64,000 nt of DNA, from positions 124,001 to 188,000 of the forward strand of contig NZ_OGVD01000002.1 of assembly GCF_900258045.1 (NCBI RefSeq), read 5' to 3'. The first letter of the stretch is position 1, and each line of letters opens with the position of its first letter. The position numbers and the translations under genes are program-made. The stretch comes from Sphingorhabdus sp. EL138. Its GTDB lineage: Bacteria; Pseudomonadota; Alphaproteobacteria; Sphingomonadales; Sphingomonadaceae. The notes under the pieces are model-generated. The model made no database searches and was not told the DNA's origin. It saw nothing but the letters and a program-made list of their open reading frames with translations. Of the stretch, positions 35,458 to 44,917 are shown in pieces.

Positions 35458-36699
35458 CTAGTTTCCTCTGCCGACGAAGGTCCCCAATATGTCAATCCGT
35501 TCATCCGGCGTGCCGCCAACGATACGATAACCGCCGCCAACTTCTTCGCCATTCGGTCCGTAGAAAGCTCCATCAACGCTGGAGCCGGCAATGTTCACGT
35601 CCAAGCGGGCGCCGCCGGGATTGACGAACCAGGCTTCGTTGAACTGACCGAGAAAGCCGCCCGCCGCAACCAGATCGATCTGACCCGCAGCATTGGCGCG
35701 GAATTGTGCGTTTTCTTGTACGCTAAAGCTCCCGCTGGTGCCGTCAAACAGTGGCGCGCTGACGGTGCCGTCCAAGGAGAGGGCAAAGGTATTTGCGCTG
35801 AAATCAACGGTCGTGTTTGCACGGCCGGCGATCCATTGAAAATAAGTGTCGGTGTTACCCAATGTATCAGGCTGGTCATTGAAGACCATCGAGGCCAACA
35901 TTGTACCTTCGAAAGAACCCGAACCGCTCGTTGGGACCTGATTGTTTGCGCTAAGCTCGCCATAGGCCAGCGCGCCCCGTTCGAAGGTGTTTGTCTGGGT
36001 CAAGATCGTGCTGGTGCTACCATCGGGATTGTCGATATCCGACTGCACGACACCAGCGGTGTTCCGCAGGTAACCGGCAAAGGTAACATATTGTGTTTCT
36101 GTTCCCGGAGTCTGATAGAAAAAGGTCGTTACATCGTAACTACCAGCTTCTGCTGTGTTTATGAGGTCAAAAATAAACTCGCCACCAGGCCTGCGAGAGA
36201 CGTTGCTGGCAGATCCTGACTCGAGATAGTTAATTCCCTGCAGTCCAAAAGCGGTCGACTCAAGATCGGGTGTACCAAATTGGGGTTCAAGCGCTCCGCC
36301 GAAGTCGGTGCGGTGAAGTGGATCCTGAAAACGGCTTGTAGCACTTGTACCAGCCAGACCATTGGAAAAGCTTACGTTAAAAATTGCATCGCGTGGACTA
36401 TAATCAATGGTCAGGTTTGAATTTCTGACGGTTTTGGCGTCACCTTGGTAAAGCTGGGCACTCTGACCGGCACCGGGCGTACCGGCGTCTTGTACGGAAT
36501 ATTGATAGCTGTGTGTGCTACCTACAGCAGTGTAGGACTTTGGTTCGGTCGGATTGACAAATGTATGGGTTTCTCCGCTGCCGTTGGTTCCACCGGTACC
36601 CGTGCCTCCTCCTGGTGCGGCACTGCCTGCAGACTGGGGGCCGGCTCCGCCACATGCGGCAAGCATTGTTGTACTGGCTAACAAGATCAAAAGGCGCAT
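35458..36699 (-). CDS. TbpB-like surface lipoprotein, probable Slam client
   Basis: 413 residues. Lipoprotein signal MRLLILLASTTMLAAC (lipobox LAAC), then a Gly/Ser-rich flexible linker (~22-45) and a beta-rich body. The C-terminal barrel has the transferrin-binding-protein-like pattern: NTFALSLDGTVSAP, FSVQENAQFRANAAGQID, and the closing GAFYGPNGEEVGGGYRIVG. Known Slam clients share this barrel as export signal. The ligand is not predictable; no haem or transferrin receptor gene is adjacent. Two tandem CACATGAG words lie just upstream of the start (36713-36731). Confidence 0.82.
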   Translation of the reverse strand: MRLLILLASTTMLAACGGAGPQSAGSAAPGGGTGTGGTNGSGETHTFVNPTEPKSYTAVGSTHSYQYSVQDAGTPGAGQSAQLYQGDAKTVRNSNLTIDYSPRDAIFNVSFSNGLAGTSATSRFQDPLHRTDFGGALEPQFGTPDLESTAFGLQGINYLESGSASNVSRRPGGEFIFDLINTAEAGSYDVTTFFYQTPGTETQYVTFAGYLRNTAGVVQSDIDNPDGSTSTILTQTNTFERGALAYGELSANNQVPTSGSGSFEGTMLASMVFNDQPDTLGNTDTYFQWIAGRANTTVDFSANTFALSLDGTVSAPLFDGTSGSFSVQENAQFRANAAGQIDLVAAGGFLGQFNEAWFVNPGGARLDVNIAGSSVDGAFYGPNGEEVGGGYRIVGGTPDERIDILGTFVGRGN

Positions 36700-36853
36700 C
36701 GGAAAAATTCCTCACATGAGTTCCACATGAGGGCGGTGCTATCAGTCCAATGGTTAAATTCGCGTAAACCATCATGGCTATTTAAGTGTGATTTGCCCGC
36801 CCCTTGATGGACAAATGCATCGAATCACCTAACAACAAGCCGAAAGACTATGG

Positions 36854-37633
36854 TTACTTTCCGCGCTTTTTCCGTTCACTATCCAGGTCAAGTACTTCAC
36901 TTAGGCCGCCTTCTGGGAACAATCCCATACGCCGTGCAACTTCCTGATATGCCTCGGCTTCTCCCCCTAAATCACGGCGAAAACGATCCTTGTCGAGTTT
37001 TTCATTGGTCTCGATATCCCACAAACGACAGCCATCAGGACTAATTTCGTCTGCCAGAATAATCCGGGAGAAATCTCCATCAAAAAGTCGGCCAAATTCT
37101 AGTTTGAAATCGACCAATTTTATCCCGATTCCAGCAAACATTCCTGCCATGAAGTCGTTGATCCGGATCGCCATTGCAGAAATGTCCTGCATTTCCTCCT
37201 GCGTTGCCCAGCCAAAACAGGCAATATGCTCCTCCGCAACCAGCGGATCTCCCAAAGCATCATCCTTATAACAATATTCCAGCAACGTATGTGGCAACGG
37301 CGTGCCTTCCTCGATGCCCAGACGCTTGCTCAACGAACCGGCGGCTACATTGCGAACAATAACTTCGATAGGAACAATTTCGACCTGTTTTACCAGTTGC
37401 TCACGCATGTTCAGGCGGCGGATGAAGTGGCTGGGTATTCCAATATGGCTGAGCAATGTGAAAATATGCTCGCTAACACGGTTATTGATCACGCCCTTGC
37501 CGTTGATTGTGCCCTTTTTTTCCGCGTTGAAAGCAGTGGCATCATCCTTAAAATATTGAATGATCGTACCAGGCTCCGGTCCTTCATAAAGGATTTTGGC
37601 CTTGCCTTCATATATTTGGCGACGACGGGACAT
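36854..37633 (-). CDS. purC: SAICAR synthetase (phosphoribosylaminoimidazole-succinocarboxamide synthase)
   Basis: 259 residues, standard length. It ligates aspartate to CAIR with ATP in purine biosynthesis. Motifs: [50 protein letters not shown] and [16 protein letters not shown]. The start [18 protein letters not shown] is canonical. It lies upstream of, and on the same strand as, the TbpB-like/Slam pair and purS-purQ. Confidence 0.96.
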   Translation of the reverse strand: MSRRRQIYEGKAKILYEGPEPGTIIQYFKDDATAFNAEKKGTINGKGVINNRVSEHIFTLLSHIGIPSHFIRRLNMREQLVKQVEIVPIEVIVRNVAAGSLSKRLGIEEGTPLPHTLLEYCYKDDALGDPLVAEEHIACFGWATQEEMQDISAMAIRINDFMAGMFAGIGIKLVDFKLEFGRLFDGDFSRIILADEISPDGCRLWDIETNEKLDKDRFRRDLGGEAEAYQEVARRMGLFPEGGLSEVLDLDSERKKRGK

Positions 37634-37672
37634 ATCGGATTCCTACTCACAGGAAGAAGTATCAAAAACCAA

Positions 37673-37714
37673 GCCCCGATTGTGCGAATCAATCAGACTC
37701 GAAGCAATCGGGGC
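37673..37714 (-). terminator. Intrinsic terminator of the DUF4349 gene
   Basis: GCCCCGATTG (37673-37682) and CAATCGGGGC (37705-37714) form a 10-bp perfect stem. On the minus strand the stem is followed by TTGGTTTTTGATAC. It lies between the DUF4349 stop and the purC start, so it should insulate purC from upstream transcription. Confidence 0.75.
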
Positions 37715-37754
37715 GTTGATTTCTTTCTATAAGCCAAAGGCTATGGCGGTGCAA

Positions 37755-38681
37755 TCAATCCTCTGCCGGCACAGTTGACTCGATTTTCCGGCCCCAGAAT
37801 GTACGGTCCGCGCCTTTAAAGCGTCGCCGCAAATATATTGCCAGAGCCAAGAGCAATATCCACGGCAGCAGGATGGCAACAAAAGAGATTACTGCGCCCA
37901 CCGAATATCCCAGAGTTGAGGCGATATCGCCAAAAGCTTCGCGGATTGGCCGGGTGAAACCTCCGGAACCCGGAGCGCCAGACCGATAGTTTACCAGCAC
38001 AGTGCTGTAAGCCACGCGCCCACGCATTTCTTTGAGCCAGCTGCGTGCCTGATCGATTTCTTCATTAACCTCGGTTACGGCGCGTTCTGCTTCCACGAGT
38101 TCGGCCACTGTGCCTTTACGGGCCCGTAGCAACTCTGTCAGGCGCTCGGACAGCAAGACACGACTGCGTAAACGCGCCTCGGTATCCACAATTTTCTTCG
38201 AAAGGTCTTCACCTGTGATCGAGGCTGCGACCTGGCTGCCGCCGCTTTCGTCAACTGCTTCGGCTAGCCTTTCGCCAAAGGCGCGGGCTTTGGGGGCGGC
38301 CACTTCGAGGTGCAGACGGCCCGTCGCATAATCACCTTCGCCACCGCTGTTGGACATATTGAGTACACGGCAACCATTGTCGGGCATCTCGTTGCACAAG
38401 GCGATATGCGCTTGTTGTGCTTTGGGAATTTCGGATGAAGGCAAGCGAAAGCCGTAGTCATAGCTATAGGCAATTTGGGGTTGGCTTACCGGGATTTCCG
38501 TAGTGTTGGTTTCGCCCTCTGCCACGCGATTTGACGGTGACGCCAAAGCAGACGGTTCCGCTTCAGCCTCTGCGACATCCGCTTCTGCCATGTCAAAAGA
38601 TGTCATGTTTTCAGGCCCCTCGGCGCAGGCGGCAAGGCTGAAAATCGTGATGGTGGCGATTAAGGTATTGCGCATTCGCAT
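37755..38681 (-). CDS. DUF4349 domain lipoprotein
   Basis: 308 residues. The lipoprotein signal has the lipobox SLAAC, followed by an acidic Ala/Glu-rich linker. The DUF4349 domain (~65-250) includes QIAYSYDYGFRLPSSEIPKAQ, GRLHLEVAAPKARAFGERLA and a long coiled coil (KIVDTEARLRSRVLLSERL, LVEAERAVTEVNEEIDQARS). One transmembrane helix (~265-290) and a basic tail follow. The family is of unknown function. Transcription ends at the hairpin at 37673. Confidence 0.88.
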   Translation of the reverse strand: MRMRNTLIATITIFSLAACAEGPENMTSFDMAEADVAEAEAEPSALASPSNRVAEGETNTTEIPVSQPQIAYSYDYGFRLPSSEIPKAQQAHIALCNEMPDNGCRVLNMSNSGGEGDYATGRLHLEVAAPKARAFGERLAEAVDESGGSQVAASITGEDLSKKIVDTEARLRSRVLLSERLTELLRARKGTVAELVEAERAVTEVNEEIDQARSWLKEMRGRVAYSTVLVNYRSGAPGSGGFTRPIREAFGDIASTLGYSVGAVISFVAILLPWILLLALAIYLRRRFKGADRTFWGRKIESTVPAED

Positions 38682-38784
38682 GTATCTTCTCCAATGTGAG
38701 GGGCGCAGGCTTCATTTGATACAATGAACATAATCAAGGGAAAAGTACTTATTTTTAACGCTGAAACTCTGGAAGGAGCAGGTT

Positions 38785-39225
38785 GTGACCAAATATGCCA
38801 CCATAGATGAAGTGATGGAAACGCTTTATGATTGCATATCCGGACCGCCGGGTGGGCAAGATTGGGAGCGCGATCGAGAAATCTATCATCCCAAAGCGCT
38901 GATCAATCGTACACGTATTGTTGATGGCAAGCCGGTTATCTTTTCCTTTTCCTATGATGAGTTTGTCGAGGCCACCATTCCGCTGCTGGAAGGACGGTCT
39001 TTTTACGAGATTGAAATTGGCCGCAAGACGGATCTGTTTGGCCAGATTGCCCATGTCTATTCGACCTATGAAGCCCGGGAGACCCCTGACCATCCTGAAA
39101 TCCAGTTTCGTGGCGTGAATATGGTACATTTATGGAATGATGGAGCCCGCTGGTGGATCATGGCGATGATCTGGGACAATGAACGGGAAGGGGTAAACTT
39201 GCCGAAAGAATGGCTCGTCAAATAA
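38785..39225 (+). CDS. NTF2-like (SnoaL-type) fold protein
   Basis: 146 residues from a GTG start with a strong GGAAGGAGC ribosome binding site. The N-terminal helix (TIDEVMETLYDCISGPPG) and the curved-sheet strands (FSFSYDEFVEATIPLLEG, IAHVYSTYEA, GVNMVHLWNDGARWWIMAMIWDNE) fit a cone-shaped NTF2-like domain. Ligand or reaction is unknown. It is followed 42 bp later by parC. Confidence 0.78.
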   Translation: MTKYATIDEVMETLYDCISGPPGGQDWERDREIYHPKALINRTRIVDGKPVIFSFSYDEFVEATIPLLEGRSFYEIEIGRKTDLFGQIAHVYSTYEARETPDHPEIQFRGVNMVHLWNDGARWWIMAMIWDNEREGVNLPKEWLVK

Positions 39226-39267
39226 TCCCTCTCCACAAGCGGAATCGACCCTGCTATCGCATCCAGC

Positions 39268-41541
39268 ATGAGTGATGTAACCGATGCGCCCGGCGCTGAG
39301 CCCGAAGATGAATTTGATGCCATAGTGGACGCACCGTTTGATGCGGCGCTGTCCGAGCGTTACCTGATTTACGCCATGTCGACAATCACCGCGCGGTCGC
39401 TGCCCGATCTGCGTGACGGCCTGAAACCTGTGCACCGGCGACTTCTGTGGGCGATGCGGTTGCTGAAACTGGATCCGGCACAGGGTTATAAAAAATGTGC
39501 CCGCGTCGTCGGCGATGTCATCGGTAAATATCACCCGCATGGTGACCAGTCTGTCTATGACGCGATGGTCCGTCTCGCGCAGAGTTTTGCGATGCGCTAT
39601 CCACTCGTCGACGGGCAGGGAAATTTCGGCAATATCGACGGAGATAATGCGGCTGCCTATCGATATACCGAAGCGCGCCTGACCCGCACGGCGATTGAGC
39701 TGATGCATGGTCTTGACGAAGGTACCGTTGATTTTAAGCCTACCTATAATGGCGAAGATGAAGAGCCTGAGATCATGCCCGGCCTGTTCCCCAATCTGCT
39801 CGCCAATGGCGCGAGCGGCATTGCGGTCGGCATGGCGACCAGCATTCCTTCGCATAATGTGGCCGAGATTATCGATGCCGCAACATTGCTGATCGAAAGG
39901 CCGAAGGCCGAGCACGCTGAAATAATGGAGATTATCAAGGGCCCTGATCTTCCCACTGGCGGCACGCTTGTCGATCCGAAGTCGGTTATTGATGCTGCTT
40001 ATGAAAGCGGCCGCGGCGCGATGCGCGTGCGGGCGAAGTGGGAGAAGGAAGACGCCGAAGGTCGAGGTGCCTGGCAGATAGTCGTAACCGAAATTCCTTA
40101 TCAGGTGCAAAAGGGCAAGCTGATCGAGCAGATTGCCCAGATTATTGCCGACAAGAAGCTTCCCATTCTCGCGGACATTCGCGATGAGTCAGACGAAGAC
40201 GTTCGCATCGTGCTGGAGCCAAAAAGTCGCGCCGTCGATCCTGATGATCTGATGAACGCCTTGTTCCGGATGAGCGATCTGGAGAACCGCTTTTCGCTCA
40301 ACATGAATGTGCTCGACAAGGACCGCACGCCGAAGGTCATGGGTATCACCGAAGTCCTGCAACATTGGATTGTCCATCAGATCGAGGTGCTGGTGCGCCG
40401 TTCGCAGCATCGCATAGACAAAATCGATTCCCGGCTGGAGCTGCTCGAAGGCTATATTATCGCCTATCTCAATCTCGATCGCGTGATTGAGATTATCCGC
40501 AATAATGATGAGCCGAAGCCACTTCTGATGGAAGAATTCAAGCTGAACGACCGACAGGCGGAGGCGATCCTCAACATGCGGTTGCGGTCTTTGCGCAAGC
40601 TGGAGGAAATGGAGTTGCGGACCGAGCGGGACAAGCTGCTCGAAGAACGCGAGGGGCTGGCAAAATTGATCGAAAGTCCGGCACGGCAGAAGACACGTCT
40701 GAAAAAAGACCTCGCGGCGATGCGCAAACTTTATGCAGAGGATACCGAGTTGGGCGCGCGCCGGACGATGCTGGAAGAAGCGGCGCCCGCGCGTGAAATT
40801 TCGCTCGAAGCTTTTATCGAGAAAGAACCGGTTACCGTGATCATGTCCAAGCGCGGCTGGATCAAGGCGATGAAGGGTCATGCCGATCTGTCCAAGCCAG
40901 AGTCCTTCAAGTTCAAGGAAGGCGATGGTCCGAGATACGCCTTTCATGCACAAACGACGGACAAGCTGTTAATGTGCTGCGATAACGGACGATTCTACAC
41001 GATAGGTGCGGACAAGCTACCCGGCGCGCGGGGTTTCGGTGAACCAGTGGCGTCGATGGTCGACATGGAGCCCGGAACCGAGCCAATTGCCATGATGGTG
41101 GCTGATCCCAAGGGCAAGCTTCTGATCGCGTCGACATGGGGGCGCGGCTTTGTCACCAACATCTCTGATGTGGTTGCCGAGACCAAAAAGGGCCGTCAGG
41201 TCGTCAACCTGAAAGGCGATGCAAAATTACTGGTTGTGCGGCCGGTTACTACGGATGCGGACCATGTTGCGGCCATTGGTGAAAACCGCAAACTGGTGGT
41301 CTTCGCACTGTCCGAAATGCCGGAAATGGCGAAGGGGCAGGGCGTCATGTTGCAACGCTATAAAGATGGCGGATTGTCAGACGCGACAGTGTTCAAACTG
41401 GAAGAAGGCCTGAGCTGGGCGATGGGCGGTGAGTCCGGCCGCACGCGGACCGAGCATGATCTGACCATGTGGCGGGTTGCCCGCGGGGCGGCGGGAAGAC
41501 TGCCGCCGACAGGTTTCCCAAAGAGCAGGAAATTTGATTGA
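39268..41541 (+). CDS. parC: DNA topoisomerase IV subunit A
   Basis: 757 residues. The breakage-reunion domain has [31 protein letters not shown] and catalytic Tyr in [29 protein letters not shown] and a long coiled coil follow. The C-terminal pinwheel begins [14 protein letters not shown] and is shorter than in GyrA. No GyrA-box (QRRGGKG) is seen, supporting ParC over GyrA. It decatenates daughter chromosomes together with ParE, which is encoded elsewhere. Confidence 0.95.
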   Translation: MSDVTDAPGAEPEDEFDAIVDAPFDAALSERYLIYAMSTITARSLPDLRDGLKPVHRRLLWAMRLLKLDPAQGYKKCARVVGDVIGKYHPHGDQSVYDAMVRLAQSFAMRYPLVDGQGNFGNIDGDNAAAYRYTEARLTRTAIELMHGLDEGTVDFKPTYNGEDEEPEIMPGLFPNLLANGASGIAVGMATSIPSHNVAEIIDAATLLIERPKAEHAEIMEIIKGPDLPTGGTLVDPKSVIDAAYESGRGAMRVRAKWEKEDAEGRGAWQIVVTEIPYQVQKGKLIEQIAQIIADKKLPILADIRDESDEDVRIVLEPKSRAVDPDDLMNALFRMSDLENRFSLNMNVLDKDRTPKVMGITEVLQHWIVHQIEVLVRRSQHRIDKIDSRLELLEGYIIAYLNLDRVIEIIRNNDEPKPLLMEEFKLNDRQAEAILNMRLRSLRKLEEMELRTERDKLLEEREGLAKLIESPARQKTRLKKDLAAMRKLYAEDTELGARRTMLEEAAPAREISLEAFIEKEPVTVIMSKRGWIKAMKGHADLSKPESFKFKEGDGPRYAFHAQTTDKLLMCCDNGRFYTIGADKLPGARGFGEPVASMVDMEPGTEPIAMMVADPKGKLLIASTWGRGFVTNISDVVAETKKGRQVVNLKGDAKLLVVRPVTTDADHVAAIGENRKLVVFALSEMPEMAKGQGVMLQRYKDGGLSDATVFKLEEGLSWAMGGESGRTRTEHDLTMWRVARGAAGRLPPTGFPKSRKFD

Positions 41542-41559
41542 ACCCGGCACCTTAAGATA

Positions 41560-41585
41560 CCCGCTTTGGGCGAAAGAGCGGACAT
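41560..41585. repeat. Palindrome of the GTCCGCTTTCG family, possible parC terminator
   Basis: CCGCT (41561-41565) and AGCGG (41577-41581), with TTT/AAA extending the stem, form a hairpin 18 bp after parC. The minus strand reads ATGTCCGCTCTTTCGCCCAA, close to the family core. No T-run follows. Confidence 0.5.
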
Positions 41586-41620
41586 AAAACTGCTCTCGAA
41601 TTGGCTACAGCAGATCTGAT

Positions 41621-42256
41621 TTATTCAGCGTGACCATTCATTGTGCTAGCCGTTCGGGCCGTATTTCCAATCAAATCAAGATCAGGTGATCCCTTGGGGA
41701 CGAGCCAACTACCTCCAACGCAAAGCACGTTTTTCAAGGCCAGCCAATCCACCGCATTCTTTGCGTTAATCCCACCGGTGGGACAAAACAGGCACTGGCC
41801 AAACGGTCCGCTTAGCGCTTTTAATGATGGAATCCCGCCGGACGCTTCTGCCGGAAAGAATTTGAAATGACGGAAGCCCATGTCCATGCCACGCATGATG
41901 TCACTAGCGCTGGCTATTCCGGGAAGAAATGGAATTTTTGCTGAGAGGACTGCCTTACCCAAATCTTCGGTTAATCCCGGGGATACAATAAATTCCGCGC
42001 CGGCCAAAAGTGCTGCATCGAGATTGTCGGGATTGGTGATCGTACCAGCCCCCACGATTGCACCATCTACCTTTCGCATTTCTCGAATAATGTCGAGCGC
42101 GGCTTCGGTTCTCAAAACCACTTCAAGAACTCTCAATCCATTGGCCACGAGCGTTTGTGCTATGGGTCGCGCGTCCGCGATATCATCAATGACCAATACC
42201 GGGATGACCGGCGCGGTCCGCATAAGCTTCTCAATCGGCTGCATATCACCACTCAT
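41621..42256 (-). CDS. KDPG/KHG-type class I aldolase in a glycan operon
   Basis: 211 residues from MSGDMQPIE, which has GGAG six bases upstream; ATG 42268 is four codons earlier. It has catalytic Glu in GLRVLEVVLRTEAA and Schiff-base Lys in FRHFKFFPAEASGG. PVIPVLVIDD, GAGTITNPDNLDAALLAGA and CPTGGINAKNAVDWL complete a KDPG aldolase. KDPG aldolases cleave or form 2-keto-3-deoxy-6-phosphogluconate from pyruvate and glyceraldehyde-3-phosphate. Here it is the last gene of an operon with a HAD phosphatase and a CMP-sugar synthetase, not with edd or zwf, so a biosynthetic role is plausible. Confidence 0.85.
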   Translation of the reverse strand: MSGDMQPIEKLMRTAPVIPVLVIDDIADARPIAQTLVANGLRVLEVVLRTEAALDIIREMRKVDGAIVGAGTITNPDNLDAALLAGAEFIVSPGLTEDLGKAVLSAKIPFLPGIASASDIMRGMDMGFRHFKFFPAEASGGIPSLKALSGPFGQCLFCPTGGINAKNAVDWLALKNVLCVGGSWLVPKGSPDLDLIGNTARTASTMNGHAE

Positions 42257-42276
42257 CTCTGGCTCCATATGATTAT

Positions 42277-42981
42277 TCAAGCAGCTTTCCTGCTTGCGGA
42301 AGTCGATGTGGCAGGCTTCCCATCGTCCGCGATGAAGAACTTGCCCAATCGGTCGACTACAGTTGTCCCCTCGGGAAAGGGGTTCGTTGCTTTTTCGGCA
42401 CGGCCCAAGAAGTCCATATCGCAAGCCAAGGCGCAGTTATAATCCGTCATTGCGTCACCTACAAAAAGGCATTGATCGACAGTCAAACCGTTCGCGCGCA
42501 TAATATCGTGCGCAATCACATCCTTTTTTTCCGGTGAACCTCGGGCGGTTTTGAAGAATGGGTTCAGGCCTTTGCGTTCAACAATGATCTGTAGTTCATC
42601 ATGCGGGGTTCCCGATACAATATGGGCCTGAATATTGCGCCGTACCAACATTGCAAGAATATCGGCGACGTCAGGCAGCAAGGGGCTCGCCACGACCTCA
42701 TCCAGCACAATCGAAGACAATTTGTTGCACCATTGCAGAACTTCATCTTCTGACAATGTTATGCCGAGCAAATCGCGATGAAAGCGCGGAATTTTGTCAT
42801 ATCGGGTTTCGCCGGGAACGGCGCGTTGATAATCCTCCACCGCCTGTCGGACATCTGGTCCGAACTCATCATATAGCGCTCCGAAAGCGGTTATTTTGGC
42901 ATCAACGGAATCGGCGATCACTCCGTCAAAATCAAAGAGGATACAGTCATATGGCGACAGGGAAGTCGGGGTCATGGGCAC
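42277..42981 (-). CDS. HAD-superfamily phosphatase
   Basis: 234 residues. Motif I is ILFDFDGVIADS (nucleophile and acid/base Asp), motif II is AHIVSGTPHDEL, motif III Lys is near ARGSPEKKDVI and motif IV is CLFVGDAMTDYNCA. The helical cap lies between ~25 and 95. The start (CTGGAGTGCCC before ATG) overlaps the 3' end of the cytidylyltransferase gene by 35 bp. Similar HAD enzymes with this N-terminus occur in capsule clusters beside cytidylyltransferases. Its likely role is to dephosphorylate a keto-deoxy sugar acid before CMP activation (inference). Confidence 0.88.
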   Translation of the reverse strand: MPMTPTSLSPYDCILFDFDGVIADSVDAKITAFGALYDEFGPDVRQAVEDYQRAVPGETRYDKIPRFHRDLLGITLSEDEVLQWCNKLSSIVLDEVVASPLLPDVADILAMLVRRNIQAHIVSGTPHDELQIIVERKGLNPFFKTARGSPEKKDVIAHDIMRANGLTVDQCLFVGDAMTDYNCALACDMDFLGRAEKATNPFPEGTTVVDRLGKFFIADDGKPATSTSASRKAA

Positions 42982-43696
42982 TCCAGTTCACTATTGTTGA
43001 GGGATTGACGGCGTCCAGCCCGTCTTCAGCATAGACCGCGTAGAGGGCCCGGGCGATGCGATAATCCTCGATATAGTCGATATCGACACCAGCCAGCTTG
43101 GACAGCGGCTGAAGTACCGGATTATCGCCAACGAAATATTCGCGCGCCAATATTTGCTGGCGCGGTGCCATGTAGATGCTGTTGGTCACTTTGAACCAAT
43201 CGGGCAATTCCTGTGAAATTGTATGATTGCGACTGGCTTCATAATTGAGGGCACCTTCGCGCGACCAGAAATATTCCTTCATCAAATTGACGCCTAGCAA
43301 GGAGTCATTCTCGCCTTGGATGACCTGATCAAGATAGGCGCGAAAAGCATCCGAATATTCCTGCGGTGCCATTAACGGACAAACCACGGTGGACCATGCG
43401 ATATGGGTGTGGGGTATGTCCCGCACGATTCCGGTTATGACGTCGCGAAATGGCGCAATATGGTCCACTGCCAAATGGCGCGCACGGTGATGGCGAGAGA
43501 CGCCGAAACGGTCGCCTAATTCCAAAAACGCTTCGTCTTCGCTCGACAGATAAATACGCCGTGGGTCGATTATTTTGGTCAGCTGCGCCAACTTCCATTC
43601 GATCAGCGTTTCCTGATCCCCAAAGGGAAGCAAGCATTTTTCCGCAATGCGTGAACTTCCACGTCGAACCGGCACGATTACTCCCAGATCATACAT
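42947..43696 (-). CDS. Acylneuraminate/ulosonate-type cytidylyltransferase
   Basis: 249 residues. The N-terminal nucleotide-binding loop is GVIVPVRRGSSRIAEKCLLPFG, a variant of the PARGGSKR-x-K signature of CMP-sialate/CMP-Kdo synthetases. SSEDEAFLELGDRFGV and STVVCPLMAP follow in order, matching this fold. It would join CMP to a keto-deoxy sugar acid. It differs from KdsB and from standard NeuA in spacing, so the substrate is probably unusual. The gap to the upstream glycosyltransferase gene is 24 bp. Confidence 0.85.
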   Translation of the reverse strand: MYDLGVIVPVRRGSSRIAEKCLLPFGDQETLIEWKLAQLTKIIDPRRIYLSSEDEAFLELGDRFGVSRHHRARHLAVDHIAPFRDVITGIVRDIPHTHIAWSTVVCPLMAPQEYSDAFRAYLDQVIQGENDSLLGVNLMKEYFWSREGALNYEASRNHTISQELPDWFKVTNSIYMAPRQQILAREYFVGDNPVLQPLSKLAGVDIDYIEDYRIARALYAVYAEDGLDAVNPSTIVNWSAHDPDFPVAI

Positions 43697-43720
43697 GAAC
43701 AGTTTCCTTTTTGATTGCTC

Positions 43721-44917
43721 TCATGCAGCTTTCTCCAATGGCTGATCGAGATAGCGGGTTATGGCATGGCCCCAGCGATCTGGATCAACCGGCTGGATCA
43801 TGCGAGAAACAATATCACTGGCATCAAGGGTAGGATCGGTGGGATCAAACACGCTATTGGCAAGATGGAAGGCAAACCAGCGGCGTGCCAAAGCAGGGTC
43901 TGCCCGCCTAGCCGTACCGCTAGCAATATCGGCAAGAAATGTGGGTAAATCTTTGTAAGCCTGAAGCCAGTCACCCGTCGCAAAATCGGACAGTCGCAAA
44001 ATTGGTGTTCCAAGTGCGGCGCATGCAGACCAGCTTTTGGAATTACCAACAATCATACCGTCACAATGTTGACTCAAAGCCAATGTGGTATGACCGGCCT
44101 CCTCGTTACTGCGGAGCATTACGACCTGACCATGTCTGGCCGATATGGCGGCATCAACCGCACGGTTGTCGCCATATAGTTCATTTAAAGGATGGTTGGT
44201 TACGGCGAGGATAACATCATCGCCCAATACCGATGCGAGTTCCAAGATCATCTCAGCATTGTTTGAATAGCGATGGTGTTGCCCGAAGAAATTCTCTTCG
44301 TGCTCATATTCCAGTGGCAAGCCGATAATGATTTTGTCGTTTGGCAAACCCGTTTTTGTCAGAAACTCTGCACGAGTCGAAAGCGCCATATCTGCAAGCA
44401 TTTGTTCCCACAAAGGTTCAGCAAGCCGGTCAAGCTCGTCGGCCTGTTCAGATGAAAAAGAGGGCATCAGGCCATGATCGAACAGCGACGGGGGCAAAGA
44501 TATCCAGTTGCTTCCTGTCCGGAAAGGCGGTGCAGCGCCTTCCATAATATAGCGCACAATGCCTGGAAATCGCCTGGGTGTACCAATATCGGCGCTGCGA
44601 CACAAAACAAGATCTGGATCAATGTCATCAACCAACGCAAAAAGATCATCTTCTCCGTTGGCGTCGGTGCGTAACAGGGGATGATCCGGGCCATCCAGAA
44701 CATACCAGCGGACATGATCTAGATCGCCAATCAAATGGATTTGTTCTTCACCGATGCCAGTATTCTGCCATAGTGGCGACACCAGCACATGAACGTCATG
44801 ATCCCGGGCAATGGCTCTGATCAAATGGACAACAATATTTTCGAACCACCATGGGGTTACGACGGGCAGGTAAAATAATATGACTTTCCTTTCCTTTGTC
44901 ACCACATGTTCCAACAT
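43721..44917 (-). CDS. Predicted GT-B-type glycosyltransferase of a surface glycan
   Basis: 398 residues from MLEHVVTKERK (AAGGGAAAGCG upstream; an ATG 12 codons earlier is less likely). An N-terminal Rossmann-like half begins ERKVILFYLPVVTPWWFENIVVHLI. The C-terminal half has VILAVTNHPLNELYG, GHTTLALSQHCDGMIVGNSKSWSACAALGTPIL, which has the shape of the nucleotide-sugar-binding half of GT-B enzymes in capsule systems. The exact family is not recognised. First gene of the four-gene operon, probably transferring the CMP-activated sugar made by its neighbours. Confidence 0.6.
   Translation of the reverse strand: MLEHVVTKERKVILFYLPVVTPWWFENIVVHLIRAIARDHDVHVLVSPLWQNTGIGEEQIHLIGDLDHVRWYVLDGPDHPLLRTDANGEDDLFALVDDIDPDLVLCRSADIGTPRRFPGIVRYIMEGAAPPFRTGSNWISLPPSLFDHGLMPSFSSEQADELDRLAEPLWEQMLADMALSTRAEFLTKTGLPNDKIIIGLPLEYEHEENFFGQHHRYSNNAEMILELASVLGDDVILAVTNHPLNELYGDNRAVDAAISARHGQVVMLRSNEEAGHTTLALSQHCDGMIVGNSKSWSACAALGTPILRLSDFATGDWLQAYKDLPTFLADIASGTARRADPALARRWFAFHLANSVFDPTDPTLDASDIVSRMIQPVDPDRWGHAITRYLDQPLEKAA

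Noticed and set aside
35158-36219. Long plus-strand open frame (353 codons) opposite the Slam and TbpB-like genes
   Set aside because: It is antisense to two genes with clear family signatures, is Cys/Arg-rich and has no recognisable domain.
36713-36731. Two tandem CACATGAG words upstream of the TbpB-like gene
   Set aside because: Only two 8-bp units; could be an operator but too short to separate from chance.
39130-40110. 326-codon minus-strand open frame opposite parC
   Set aside because: Shadow of parC; no start signal or family features.
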